The translations under genes were made by a program, and so were the position numbers. Positions 1 to 9,170 of a stretch of DNA of 64,000 nt are shown here, piece by piece (position 1 is the first letter of the stretch; each line of letters starts with the position of its first letter). The notes below the pieces were generated by a model. The model saw nothing but the letters and a program-made list of their open reading frames with translations, was not told where the DNA came from and made no database searches. Source of the DNA: Poritiphilus flavus (GTDB lineage Bacteria > Bacteroidota > Bacteroidia > Flavobacteriales > Flavobacteriaceae); assembly GCF_009901585.1 (NCBI RefSeq), contig NZ_WXYO01000001.1, forward strand, positions 310,001 through 374,000, in the 5' to 3' direction.

Positions 1-2271
1 GATCTTAAAATCTTTGATCAATTGCTCTTTGATAAAATACCTCATATCGGTATTATCCTCTACAAGCAATACGGCAGGGATGTCACGCTCATCCGTGCCT
101 GTTTGGAAAGCGGAGGATCCTGATATTTCATGCTGATATTCGGAGGGCTTTTCTATGAATGGATCTTCGCCGGATTTTATCTCTTCAACCGGAAGATGTA
201 TTTTAAAGGTGGTTCCCTTGCCCAGTATACTGGAAACGGTGATGGTGCCGTCCATAAGTTCTACCAGATCTCTGGAAAGTGCCAGTCCTATGCCGGAACC
301 TTCATTCTCTCTGGTGGAGCTGCCATCCACCTGATAGAAACGATCAAAAACAAAAGGCAGTTTTTCCTGGGGTATTCCCTTTCCGGTATCAGAAACGATC
401 ATTTCCAGGCCCGGCGGACCATAAGAGGCGGTAAAGGAAACCGTAGCTCCATCTTCGCTAAATTTAAAGGCATTACCCAATAGATTATAGGCTATTTTTT
501 CCAATTTATCGCGGTCAAAGGCAGCCCAAAGTGTGGTTTGAGGAATTCGGACCCTGTAGTCTATTTTTCGTTGGGCCGCATGAGAATTAAAGGAGGAACA
601 GGCGGCTCTCAGGCATTTAAACATATCCCCTTCCGTAGGTTCTAATTTTAAGCTACCCTCATCTATTTGTGACAGGTCCAGCAGTTGGTTCACCAGTTTT
701 AAAACCCTGTTAGAATTACGCCGTATCATTTTTACGGTATCCTGGCTTAATTGTTCTTCAGGATGCTGTTCCAGCTGTTCAATGGGGCCCTGGATCAGCG
801 TGAGAGGTGTTCTGAACTCATGGGAAATGTTCGCAAAGAAGCTGGATTTTAGGCGGTCTAACTCCTGTAACTTTCTATTTGCTTTTTGTTTTACGCGATA
901 TTGATTATATAAAAGAGCGGCAAGTAGCAGAATTACAATGGAGAAGGCAATGATTCCATTGCGTTCATTGACCCTTTTGTTGAGCTGTAGGGCTTGCAGT
1001 TTCTTATCGGACTCTAAAAGCGCTATTTCCTGGGTTTTCTGTTCATTTTGATATTTGGCTTCGATGTCGCTTGCCAGTTCCCTTTTTTCTTTGGTATAAA
1101 TACTGTCTTTAAGCTCTGTATAGGCCAGCAGGTTGGTATAGGCCGCATCCGCATTTCCCTCTTCCGCAAAGATCTGTGACAAACTTTGATGGACTTCCAT
1201 GGACAGCACATCCAATGCAATACCATCGGCTACGGCCTTTGCCTTTTGGAGATGTTCTTTTGCTTGCTGGTTTTTATTGAGTTTATGGAAACAGCGAGCT
1301 ATTTCCTGGTGTGTATGCCCAATATTCACGGAATCGTCTACTGAAATGGATATCTCCAATGCCTGTTGATAATAACCCAAAGCTTGCTGAAATTCTTCTT
1401 TTTCCCAATAGATCTTGCCCATGGTATACTGACCAAATGCCACACGCTTTCTGTTTCCCAGGCGCTTGTAAATTGAAATGGCATTCAGATTGGCGGCTAT
1501 GGCCTTATCGAATTCTCCTCTTTTTCTATAAACGATGGATAAATTATAGGAGGAAAAAGCCCTTGCAGCCTGGTCATTGATTGCCTTGGCAAGGCTGTCC
1601 GCTTCCAGCAAATAACGTTCGGCACCGTCCAGATTGTCCATACTGCGATATACAAAGCCAATATTGCCCAGTATGAGGATATACCGTCTGGTAGCCCCAG
1701 CCTCTTTAAATATCCTGGCCGCCTTGGTGTAGTATTCCATGGCTTTGGTATACTCAATGGTCTGGGTATGAATAGCGCCTAATACATTGTAGGCATTCCC
1801 AATCTGGATCTTATCGTCAATCTCGCTTGCCAGTGCGACGCATTTCTCCAGGTACTCTTTTGATTTTTCAAAATTGCCTTTCTCCCAATAGGAACCTCCC
1901 AGGGTGGAGTAGGCCGTTGCCTGCCCTTTATAGAAGTTAATTTCCTTAGCCAATGACAAAGCCAGATTACTGACAACCACCGAGGAATCTACCATAGACT
2001 GGGTCCTAAGGAAATTGCTATAGTGATTGTAACTGGTAACCTTAAGCTGATCGTTATCGGTCTTGAGAGCAATATCCAGTGCCTTTAGCATGGATTCTCT
2101 GGCCTTATCCCTCGAAGTATTGGCTTGAGTGAAAGCCAGTTGATGCAATATTTTTACCCGGCTGGTATCGTGTTTGGCTTTACGCAACTCCAATTGCAGG
2201 CTATCTTCTTTTTCCTGAGAAAACATCAAGCAAGAAGACAAAAGACAACACAAGAAGAGTAACCGCCTCAT
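1..2271 (-). CDS. Hybrid two-component sensor kinase with TPR repeats (3' end outside window)
   Basis: The ATG is at 2271 and 757 codons are visible before the window edge. In order: a signal peptide of about 20 residues, TPR-like helical repeats (about 60-390), a coiled coil, one membrane segment (about 435-455), a HisKA domain with SHEFRTP (phospho-acceptor His about 484), a HATPase domain with N box NLLGNAF and G boxes DTGKGIP and GSGIGLAL, then the beginning of a receiver domain (VLLVEDNTDMR near 740). The receiver continues off the edge; by analogy with the paralogue at 16475-19621 an AraC-type DNA-binding output domain is expected but not seen. Such inner-membrane hybrid sensors usually control a nearby polysaccharide or stress locus. 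The ligand is unknown. Confidence 0.93.
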   Translation of the reverse strand, partial: MRRLLFLCCLLSSCLMFSQEKEDSLQLELRKAKHDTSRVKILHQLAFTQANTSRDKARESMLKALDIALKTDNDQLKVTSYNHYSNFLRTQSMVDSSVVVSNLALSLAKEINFYKGQATAYSTLGGSYWEKGNFEKSKEYLEKCVALASEIDDKIQIGNAYNVLGAIHTQTIEYTKAMEYYTKAARIFKEAGATRRYILILGNIGFVYRSMDNLDGAERYLLEADSLAKAINDQAARAFSSYNLSIVYRKRGEFDKAIAANLNAISIYKRLGNRKRVAFGQYTMGKIYWEKEEFQQALGYYQQALEISISVDDSVNIGHTHQEIARCFHKLNKNQQAKEHLQKAKAVADGIALDVLSMEVHQSLSQIFAEEGNADAAYTNLLAYTELKDSIYTKEKRELASDIEAKYQNEQKTQEIALLESDKKLQALQLNKRVNERNGIIAFSIVILLLAALLYNQYRVKQKANRKLQELDRLKSSFFANISHEFRTPLTLIQGPIEQLEQHPEEQLSQDTVKMIRRNSNRVLKLVNQLLDLSQIDEGSLKLEPTEGDMFKCLRAACSSFNSHAAQRKIDYRVRIPQTTLWAAFDRDKLEKIAYNLLGNAFKFSEDGATVSFTASYGPPGLEMIVSDTGKGIPQEKLPFVFDRFYQVDGSSTRENEGSGIGLALSRDLVELMDGTITVSSILGKGTTFKIHLPVEEIKSGEDPFIEKPSEYQHEISGSSAFQTGTDERDIPAVLLVEDNTDMRYFIKEQLIKDFKI

Positions 2272-2384
2272 TTCAATAGTGTTAGCTATACAAGATAAGT
2301 TTTTTTATGGTTTAGGCTGGGGGAATGAGATGTGATTTTTTTAAGGCCTGTGAATTGGCACCTGTTGAGAAAATCTATGGTTAT

Positions 2385-3574
2385 TTACTGCTCGGAAGAA
2401 GGAATCCTGACGGGTGAAAGAGAATCGAGCTCTTTCTGTTTCTGGTCATAATAGTCCATTAAATCGCTTAAAAATATCTTCTCATATTTAATCTTGACGT
2501 AGGTTTTGGCTAGCTGGGAAGTATAATCTTCATCTAAAGGATTTAGGGTCTTGAAATAGACAAGTTCACCATCAATTTTAGTTTTATTCACATAAACTTC
2601 TTCAATCTGCCCTATTAATTTCACAATTTCGTTTTTAACTTCTTTGGTGCCTTTTGAGAAAATACTGTCTAAGTATTTGGCGGAGTTATCGAGATTTTTT
2701 TCAAAAACCTCTAAACGCTTTTTCTCCTCATGAATTGGCATTGTTATCATGTCCGTAATTCCTTCGTTTAGTGCAAATGAGTTTGCAAAATCACGAAACA
2801 CTGGATCGGAAGAAAAAGAAGAATCATCAAATGTAGAATTGAAAAATACAGTGTAAAACATAAATTCATTATTAAATGTTACTTCTGTAAACCTACATTC
2901 CTCAAAGAGAACCGGCGTGAACGCAAAATAGTTTTCGAAGGCAGGATTCCCTAATGGATTTTGAAAATTCAATCTTCCTTGAGGGATTCCCCTAAAATTG
3001 CATTCATTAAAGGTCACCATGTTGAAATTCACATTTTTGAAAGTTACACCATCAAAATCAACATTGTTAAACTCAATGTTTTGAAACAAATTCGACTCAT
3101 TTTGAAAGCTACCGTGGAGAGTAAAATTGTTTAGGCGAATGGTATTTATAGTATCTAGTGAACGGTAGATATGGATATAATCAATCAAGGCTTGTCTAAC
3201 TATGGATGGAGACTTTGTTTCATCGGCGTTTAACGTTTCCAATTGTTTTTGAAGATCTCCGGAAATCAATTGTTGCTTAAAAAATTGGTTCTGTTCTCGA
3301 AAGTGAGTGTTCTGTTCTTGAAGGATGGTGGTTTGCCATATTAATACACCTATACTAAGTAGAGCAATCAGCCCCCCTGTGCCGGCAACGACTGCAGGGG
3401 AAAAGAATAACCGCCAAACAATGGCCTTTTTGCCGGCAGTTGCTGTTCTTCATCGTCGGGCCATTTCTTCTTACGATAGAGGTAATTGGTTATAACATGG
3501 ATGGGGCGATGTTCTTGTTCAATCAGGTTAGTCTCTACATGCTTTAATCGTTGGTCAAGATCTTTGTTGGACAT
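2385..3574 (-). pseudogene. Pentapeptide-repeat-like membrane protein, split by a -1 frameshift
   Basis: Two overlapping frames look like one gene. The upstream frame starts at ATG 3574 (MSNKDLDQRL), runs 68 codons and ends at 3368. Moving to the -1 frame at the A5 run (complement of 3427-3431) gives a continuous product: a basic stretch, one strong membrane segment (AGTGGLIALLSIGVLIW, about nt 3330-3390), a Gln/Glu-rich coiled coil, then a series of FxNVxF-type short repeats (nt about 2830-3130: EFNNVDFDGVTFKNVNF) typical of pentapeptide-like beta helices, and a helical C terminus. The downstream frame alone has no ATG before the repeats, only a TTG at 3269, which would omit the membrane segment. 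Either a real frameshift mutation, a sequence error in the A run, or programmed slippage on A-AAA-G. Function unknown. Confidence 0.7.
3427..3431 (-). other. Frameshift point (A5 run) inside the pentapeptide-like gene
   Basis: On the minus strand the codons read CCG GCA AAA AGG. A Lys tRNA on AAA could slip back one base onto another AAA, and reading would continue AAG GCC ATT GTT TGG into the frame carrying the membrane segment. One additional A would also join the frames. Confidence 0.55.
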
Positions 3575-3876
3575 GTATCAATAACTTTGAGTTGGCTTCT
3601 ATAAATATAATGGTTAATCGTCAAATTTTTCCGTATGGGTTGTCTTGACAAGGGCTTATGTCCGGAGTAAAGCTTAAGTAATCTCGCAAGGAGTAAAAGA
3701 AGGTGGAGTTTATGGGGATAAATGTACTTTCAGAATGCTTCTATTTGACATAAGAATTATTATAGTACAATAGAATATTTCGTCATTTCAAGGCATCCGA
3801 CACCACTTATGTGGACATATGGACCATTTCGAAATTAAGCTCTTCATTAGATTTAGTATTTTGTAGTAAAAGATTT
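3575..3876. other. Intergenic region with no gene seen
   Basis: AT-rich spacer between divergent genes; it should hold the promoters for both. A 12-bp semi-palindrome CCACTTATGTGG lies at 3803-3814 and recurs at 16280-16291, near the other end of the accessory island. No RNA gene or convincing small ORF was found. Confidence 0.4.
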
Positions 3877-4614
3877 ATGATGAAATGGACTAAATATCAA
3901 AAAGTGCTGGTAGGACTGGATATAATTATCGATGCACTTAAGATCATTGCTGTTCTTCTCATTTTGTATGGTGTTATTCTAGATCACAAATTTGATTTGA
4001 TTGGTAAATCGATGTCAGTAGTACTGGCGTTGCTTAGTTGGGGGATATCCCTATATCTAAGGTTGAACAGAGATAATATCATAAAAGGCATTATAGCACC
4101 TGTGGTTATTCCAATTCCTTACGCGACAGTTGTTCCAGATGGGCCTCCAGAAAACACCTTAACCGGTATCGTATTTATCCAAGAGCTTTATGTAAAACAA
4201 GATATCCTAACAGTGAGATTTTTGATTAACGATGATAAACCATGTTATGTTCATCCATCGGTTTACGACCACGCTCATAAAATGGATTTTGAAAAGGCGA
4301 ATGAGAGGGATATCCCTATTACGCCAAGATGGAAAGATGACACTTTTGATATGCAACTTATAAATTTGAACGATTTAGATCTCACTGAGGCACAAATGAA
4401 CAAGGAAATCAGGCTGGTAGTACGTCTATTGTACACCTCTTATTTTAATGTAGGGGAGGATCATTTTAGCAAACCTCACAGAAGAGCAAAAATTCAAGCT
4501 GGCGAGTTTACAAATCCGGATGTTTGGAGAGAAGACACCAAGTTTTTTGAGGGCTCTTTTCAATCAAAAAAGTTTAAAATGTACACGCGCAAAATATTAG
4601 AAAAGTGGAGCTGA
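3877..4614 (+). CDS. Hypothetical two-helix membrane protein
   Basis: A 245-residue product from ATG 3877 (MMKWTKYQKV). A longer reading from GTG 3811 is possible but adds a non-conserved-looking leader. Two membrane segments lie near the N terminus (VLVGLDIIIDALKIIAVLLILYG, about 9-32, given here in part as KIIAVLLILYG; and SVVLALLSWGISLYL, about 45-62), followed by a soluble domain of about 170 residues with alternating beta strands. No motif was recognised. It stands alone on the plus strand between minus-strand genes. Function unknown. Confidence 0.75.
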   Translation: MMKWTKYQKVLVGLDIIIDALKIIAVLLILYGVILDHKFDLIGKSMSVVLALLSWGISLYLRLNRDNIIKGIIAPVVIPIPYATVVPDGPPENTLTGIVFIQELYVKQDILTVRFLINDDKPCYVHPSVYDHAHKMDFEKANERDIPITPRWKDDTFDMQLINLNDLDLTEAQMNKEIRLVVRLLYTSYFNVGEDHFSKPHRRAKIQAGEFTNPDVWREDTKFFEGSFQSKKFKMYTRKILEKWS

Positions 4615-4687
4615 AAATATTCTCTTATGCTATTTCAAAATTTTAACCGTTGGTAAAATAATAGTTACATTTTCTTAATTATATATA

Positions 4688-5656
4688 CTACCGCAGGCTG
4701 GTTTGCTCGATCCACTTACTTAGGTCTTTTCCATCTAACGAACCGAGCTTGTATTTTCGCTGTTCCACAAATGCAAAGGCATCTCTACTAAGTCGACTGG
4801 TGGTAACTATCATACCTTTGCTGGCTTTATATTCATCAACTGCCCAGGCTAATTCTCTAACTTCAGAAAGAGTAACGTTCCTTTGGTTATTATATCGCTT
4901 TGCTTGCCATATTGACTTAATCACGCCTATGTTTGGATCAATTTTTTTACTTATTACATCTATTCCACCATCACGAGACTTTTTCGTAACAATTGTATCC
5001 CAACCATGTTTTTCTAACAATGCACCAATCAATAGTTCAAATTCGTAAGGGTCAATATTTTGAAGTTTTGAGAATCCCTTTTTAATGAGGAAATTAGCTG
5101 TAAGAATTATTGATTCTGGGGTATATCCTTTATCGCTTAGTTGTGATTCAATAATTGAATTTTCAGGTAAAATTATTTTCGAATCAATTAAGTCCGAATA
5201 GTTTTCTCGTGTTTGCCATGCCAGTGTTGCATGCAGCCATGCAGGATGATTGAAGGCCAATCTACATGCAGCTCTAAAACGACTTTTTAGAATTTCATAT
5301 TCTTTTTTGCTATGGTTACTTGACCAAACATTTCTCTCCGCACCAATTGTCAGCAAATTCGCCCATTCATGAATCTCTGGGTCTATAGGAATTTTATTAT
5401 CCACTTTTTTACAATCCCTTAGCCACCACGCCGCATGTGGTAATTCCGCATTATTAATGAATCCTGTCCCCGGGTGTAGTCCCTGCCTCTTTAATGAATT
5501 ACGGAAAATAGGTAACGTTTTGACACATTCTTCTTCTAATATTCTATAAAACTGATTCCAATAATATGTTTGCGGATCATCCTCCTTATCAATGTTCCAC
5601 CAGGATTGCGATTTGTCAATTAAGTTGCTAAAATCGTCCACGTAATCAAACTTCAT
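4688..5656 (-). CDS. Mrr-like restriction endonuclease domain protein
   Basis: 322 residues. The C-terminal part (about 200-320) carries a PD-(D/E)xK core of the Mrr_cat type: YEFELLIGALLEKHGW (Glu about 206), DGGID (Asp about 233) and a WQAKRY strand (Gln-Ala-Lys at 251-253), followed by SKGMIVTTSRLSRDA. The N-terminal 190 residues are helical, Trp-rich and not recognised, and may be a specificity or partner-binding module. Mrr-family enzymes cut modified DNA; others have been recruited to phage defence. It lies 7 bp upstream-to-downstream from the next minus-strand gene (5664-6125), so the two may be co-transcribed. The nuclease fold is fairly certain; the role is inferred. Confidence 0.8.
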   Translation of the reverse strand: MKFDYVDDFSNLIDKSQSWWNIDKEDDPQTYYWNQFYRILEEECVKTLPIFRNSLKRQGLHPGTGFINNAELPHAAWWLRDCKKVDNKIPIDPEIHEWANLLTIGAERNVWSSNHSKKEYEILKSRFRAACRLAFNHPAWLHATLAWQTRENYSDLIDSKIILPENSIIESQLSDKGYTPESIILTANFLIKKGFSKLQNIDPYEFELLIGALLEKHGWDTIVTKKSRDGGIDVISKKIDPNIGVIKSIWQAKRYNNQRNVTLSEVRELAWAVDEYKASKGMIVTTSRLSRDAFAFVEQRKYKLGSLDGKDLSKWIEQTSLR

Positions 5657-5663
5657 GTTTTAA

Positions 5664-6125
5664 TTACAACCTCTTTAAGATGATTTTTCCCTTGGATTCA
5701 CAGCGTTCAGGATCATCATCATCGCAATAAAGCTGATGTATTCTTTCAGATGACTTTAATATCATCCTTTCTCCATCAACGTTATTAACATACAGGTTCT
5801 TTTTCTTTTTTATGAAATAATGAGGGCGCGCTTTTGGATCGTTGTTGTTGGAATAAATAAGCGTGTCTCCATCTTTTACGATAGTAGCGCGATGTCTCAG
5901 CGGATCACCAGTATAGTTACCACCGAGAAGTGTTTTTCCATTCCAAACCCTATCAGATACTTTACCATGTTGTTCCCATATGGTTTGCTTAGCTAGGGAA
6001 TCGTAATAGTCCGGAGTGAAAATTTTTATTGGACCAATATTTAAATAGCTTAAAACGCCCGCCACTGCGGCCATGAAAGCCACGAAGCCTACTATAGATT
6101 TTATGACGTTGTTACTGTTGGCCAC
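5664..6125 (-). CDS. Hypothetical membrane-anchored small protein
   Basis: 153 residues. One N-terminal membrane segment (IVGFVAFMAAVAGVLSYL, about 10-28) followed by a 120-residue soluble domain, probably outside the membrane, with several short beta strands and an acidic, Cys-containing end (YCDDDDPERCESKG). It ends 7 bp before the Mrr-like gene, suggesting a two-gene transcript. No family recognised. Confidence 0.72.
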   Translation of the reverse strand: MANSNNVIKSIVGFVAFMAAVAGVLSYLNIGPIKIFTPDYYDSLAKQTIWEQHGKVSDRVWNGKTLLGGNYTGDPLRHRATIVKDGDTLIYSNNNDPKARPHYFIKKKKNLYVNNVDGERMILKSSERIHQLYCDDDDPERCESKGKIILKRL

Positions 6126-6139
6126 TGCTTATTTGAACT

Positions 6140-6312
6140 TTAGTTTATTTCTAAAATTGATTTAACCAATTCTTTATTTGCCTCATCAGCTGCTTCCAAA
6201 GGTCTTTTTTTAACTTCTAAAGAAAGATTCTTTGCTGACAGATGTTCCCCTTTGTTTTGGCTGTTCCGATTTCGTCAATATATATTATATTCCTCACCGC
6301 TCTTAAACTATT
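6140..6312 (-). pseudogene. Remnant of an unidentified gene, frameshifted
   Basis: The spacer between two genes contains coding-like sequence in two frames joined at a G4 run (complement of 6247-6250). The upstream piece reads RNIIYIDEIGTAKTKG and the downstream piece EHLSAKNLSLEVKKRPLEAA, ending at TAA 6142-6140. The joined frame would be about 57 codons and has no start codon. It looks like the C-terminal tail of a lost gene. The family was not identified. Confidence 0.35.
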
Positions 6313-6361
6313 TTACCCTTTTCCTGAATAAGACACGTATCTAAAATTCTATTTTTTTATT

Positions 6362-7345
6362 TTAAATATTGGCAGAGATAACATCGATGATAAAACGCCT
6401 AACCTTATCCCCGAAATATGGAGTCATCATTATCTTTGGCCATCTATGATATTTAAAACTATTGACACCATTAATGTACTGTATTCTTGAAAATTGAGAA
6501 TTTGGGTTAAATCCATTCAGGATAATTTTTTTGGGAAGATTGTTGCTTGGATTTATAAGCATGGGACCACCACTTGACCCTCCTGTTAAATCATTTTTGT
6601 TTTGTGCTTCATAGGTTCCATCCCAAAAATGACCATCGCCATGAAAAGTAAATGGTGAATAGGCAGGTGGCCCTCCATCAACAATTTGGTTATTTCCATT
6701 AAACGGTACTTGTGCTGGATATGAGCATCCCCACCATCCATAATGACTATATTGCGAACGTGGCTTCGCACCCCAGGGTATGTCTACAACCACCCCATGA
6801 TAGCCTGTATTTGATATGGGTGTTTTAAGCTTAAGAATAGCTAAATCAAACTGAAAAAGACCAAGTTTAGTCCAACCATCCATAATAAAGGCCTTCTCCG
6901 CTTGAACGTTTAATGTGTGTTTGGGGAAATTGGGGGAAAAAATAATGTTTTCGTGGACATCATTGGATTTACCTGGAGATACACAATGACCAGCTGTCAA
7001 AACAAAACCTTCACCAATTAATGAAGCGCTACAGGAATAATTTTTGCCTTGATAGGAGCTAAATAATCTACCTGATGCATTATAAGGATAGTGTTTATGA
7101 GAAATATCGCTAGTTATAGACCAACGGTCATCTAAAAGTAAAATTTCGTCGGGCTGTCCTTCAATATCTTCCCAAACTCGTGTTGAAGAGCTTTTGGGAA
7201 ACTGTTCCCAACTATAATCAACAATGTCATCAATTGACTCTCGAATATTTTTATTTTCGTTTTTTTTAAGAATCGGAAGCGGACAAGGGATAGCATCAAT
7301 TGTAGAATCACTATTATGATTTATTTCAAAATTTTCTGTTTCCAT
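6362..7345 (-). CDS. Trypsin-like (V8/S1B-type) serine protease
   Basis: 327 residues with a full chymotrypsin-fold triad: TAGHC (His about 120), FDLAIL (Asp about 167) and TGGSSGGP (Ser about 258, GxSGGP signature). No signal peptide is visible: the first 90 residues are acidic and polar and may act as a propeptide or targeting region, so the protease may be cytoplasmic or exported by another route. Cytoplasmic trypsin-like proteases without a signal are often effectors of bacterial conflict systems, which fits the island setting. It is followed on the same strand (upstream side) by a Cys-rich small protein and a membrane protein. Alternative: a secreted glutamyl endopeptidase relative. Confidence 0.88.
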   Translation of the reverse strand: METENFEINHNSDSTIDAIPCPLPILKKNENKNIRESIDDIVDYSWEQFPKSSSTRVWEDIEGQPDEILLLDDRWSITSDISHKHYPYNASGRLFSSYQGKNYSCSASLIGEGFVLTAGHCVSPGKSNDVHENIIFSPNFPKHTLNVQAEKAFIMDGWTKLGLFQFDLAILKLKTPISNTGYHGVVVDIPWGAKPRSQYSHYGWWGCSYPAQVPFNGNNQIVDGGPPAYSPFTFHGDGHFWDGTYEAQNKNDLTGGSSGGPMLINPSNNLPKKIILNGFNPNSQFSRIQYINGVNSFKYHRWPKIMMTPYFGDKVRRFIIDVISANI

Positions 7346-7412
7346 TACTATTAATTCTTTAGCTTATACAACTTTTGACTTAATTTCATTTCAAATATAG
7401 ACACCTTATTGG

Positions 7413-7802
7413 CTAGCAATTCCCCGGACATCTTGCATACCAACAACAGAGTCCATCACAAGAAGGAAGACGCATACAGTAATATGTTTCACAATATCTT
7501 CCACTACTGTCAACCATACACCAACAAGCATGCCCGCAGGCACTCTTGCTGTTAGGGGATTCAACTTTTTCTATCTTAACTCCTGATGAAAAGCGTGTAA
7601 TTCTTCCGTCATTTATCCTTATCACTTCTTGAATGATTTTAGTTTGAGAGTCTTTATCAATATCTAAAAAATCCGGGGCAGCGTACACTAAAAAAGTGGA
7701 TTTATCAAGTTTATATTTTCCCTCTGATTTAAAAGCATCAAAGGAAATATAGGTTGTTATTTCTTTGAAACCTTTGTCTTTAAGTTGAATTAATTTGTAC
7801 AT
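7413..7802 (-). CDS. Small protein with a Cys-rich C-terminal tail
   Basis: 129 residues. The N-terminal 85 residues form an ordinary alpha/beta-looking region with no signal peptide. The last 40 residues hold ten cysteines with aromatic residues between them (ACGHACWCM, YCETYYCM, GLCCWYARCPGNC). Such a leader-plus-Cys-rich-core layout is seen in some peptide natural-product precursors and in Zn- or disulfide-stabilised toxins, but no family is recognised. It lies 67 bp from the start of the trypsin-like protease on the same strand, and 19 bp from the next gene, so co-transcription is likely. Confidence 0.72.
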   Translation of the reverse strand: MYKLIQLKDKGFKEITTYISFDAFKSEGKYKLDKSTFLVYAAPDFLDIDKDSQTKIIQEVIRINDGRITRFSSGVKIEKVESPNSKSACGHACWCMVDSSGRYCETYYCMRLPSCDGLCCWYARCPGNC

Positions 7803-7821
7803 GTCACTCTGTTTGAATTTA

Positions 7822-8670
7822 TTAATTGCTTTTCGCTATTTCATAAATCTCATTTACTATTTTGGTTTTAATTCCCCCTTCTCTTCCTAAGGTTTCGTTT
7901 CGCGCTTTATCGTAGCTCCATAGGTAATCTACTTTGTAATTTTTGCTTAGTGATAAGTTTGAGTATGTTCCATTAATATATAGATATAGTTCTTTGACAT
8001 CTTTCGTGGTATTTGTTAAGGGGCTATGCATGGTTGTCATTATTATACTGTATTCCCTTAAAAATATTGGTTTTTCCAACTTTTTGAGACCATTTTCAAA
8101 TTCGATCAGTAAGTAGCATTGGATATTGAAATTTGTTGACCCAGCCCCAAGACTTTCTATGGTAATATCGTACCTATCGATGTCCTGATTGTAATAAATT
8201 CCAGACCACTTACTTGATCGACTTCTTATCAAGATTATAGGATCTTTTTCATTGATTATATTAGTCACCTTAGGGGACTTTGAAAGAGTATTAATAGTAT
8301 TCTTTAAAGTATCAATCTTTAAGTTTTGATTTGAAAATGCTATAGCTAGGCTATTAAACAAAGTACTACTCGCTGAATCGACTCCTTTTTTGATACTAGC
8401 CGTTATTATTGAATCTCTAATAAGTTGCTCCTTTCCTATAATCTTATCTTTATTATAAAGTCCATTTTGATTATTAAATTCTTGTAAAATAAGTAGAATA
8501 AGTATTGCCAACAGCACACCCGCAGTAATACGGCCTCTTATAGTTATTCGCTCAAAAAACCCATCGTATGAATTATTTGTCAAAGCTCCTTTTGTTGATA
8601 GAAAAACTATCCAGCCGGCGAGAATGCCATGCACAATTACAAAATATATGTTTGGGATGTTCCATTTCAT
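7822..8670 (-). CDS. Hypothetical membrane protein
   Basis: 282 residues. Two N-terminal membrane segments (YFVIVHGILAGWIVFLS, about 9-25; GVLLAILILLILQEF, about 50-65), then a probable coiled coil (about 75-140) and a beta-rich soluble domain (about 145-270). No motif recognised. It is 19 bp upstream of the Cys-rich gene on the same strand. It could be the membrane component of a small operon with the protease, but that is inference from spacing only. Confidence 0.7.
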   Translation of the reverse strand: MKWNIPNIYFVIVHGILAGWIVFLSTKGALTNNSYDGFFERITIRGRITAGVLLAILILLILQEFNNQNGLYNKDKIIGKEQLIRDSIITASIKKGVDSASSTLFNSLAIAFSNQNLKIDTLKNTINTLSKSPKVTNIINEKDPIILIRSRSSKWSGIYYNQDIDRYDITIESLGAGSTNFNIQCYLLIEFENGLKKLEKPIFLREYSIIMTTMHSPLTNTTKDVKELYLYINGTYSNLSLSKNYKVDYLWSYDKARNETLGREGGIKTKIVNEIYEIAKSN

Positions 8671-8738
8671 TTTATAGGTTCTAGCATATCAATTTTTGTT
8701 AGTTTAATTAGACAATATTCTCTTTGTTTTGTTTGAAA

Positions 8739-8996
8739 TCACGACTGAAGAAGAACACTTTGAAGTCCCCCCTTTTCTAGTGTGATATACCGAGGTGGTT
8801 CATACCTGTAGTACTCGATACTTAATTCATTCTCAACAGGATGTAATAACTCACATTGAATTTCATCCATGGAGTCAGCTGAATCAAATTCAGTTTCTTT
8901 GACTAAATAGAAATTCTCTTGTTGTAGATCCATTACCAAATTCTCGCCTTTACCTATAAAGCCGGTAGGAGTAAAATCTTTTCTTTTTGTATTCAT
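8739..8996 (-). CDS. Small hypothetical protein
   Basis: 85 residues, acidic, soluble, no signal peptide or membrane helix. Contains YYRYEPPRYITLEKG near the C terminus. Its ATG (8996-8994) overlaps the stop codon of a 50-codon frame upstream (8993-9145), suggesting translational coupling. Function unknown. Confidence 0.55.
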   Translation of the reverse strand: MNTKRKDFTPTGFIGKGENLVMDLQQENFYLVKETEFDSADSMDEIQCELLHPVENELSIEYYRYEPPRYITLEKGGLQSVLLQS

Positions 8997-9145
8997 CGTC
9001 CTCGATTAATAATCGCCCTTTGCGCTTGAACAGGGCTGAAAATTGTAACATTATTCACTTTATCATATGTAATAAAAATTAGCCTGGGATAGTTTACATA
9101 TAATTTAGAATCCTTTTCTTCTACATCTGCATGCGCTTTTATCAA
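8993..9145 (-). CDS. Possible 50-residue protein with TTG start
   Basis: Open frame of 50 codons from TTG 9145 to TGA 8993. The TGA overlaps the ATG of the next gene (ATGA). Residues such as KLYVNYPRLIFITYDKV have a normal soluble-protein composition. AGGA directly precedes the TTG. It may be a real short gene or the tail of a decayed one; no ATG is available. Confidence 0.4.
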   Translation of the reverse strand: MIKAHADVEEKDSKLYVNYPRLIFITYDKVNNVTIFSPVQAQRAIINRGR

Positions 9146-9170
9146 TTCCTATGATTATTCTTGAATCAAA

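Noticed and set aside
3811-3876. GTG start giving a 267-residue membrane protein
   Set aside because: The extra 22 residues precede an ATG-ATG pair just before the first membrane segment and overlap the semi-palindrome; the ATG at 3877 is simpler.
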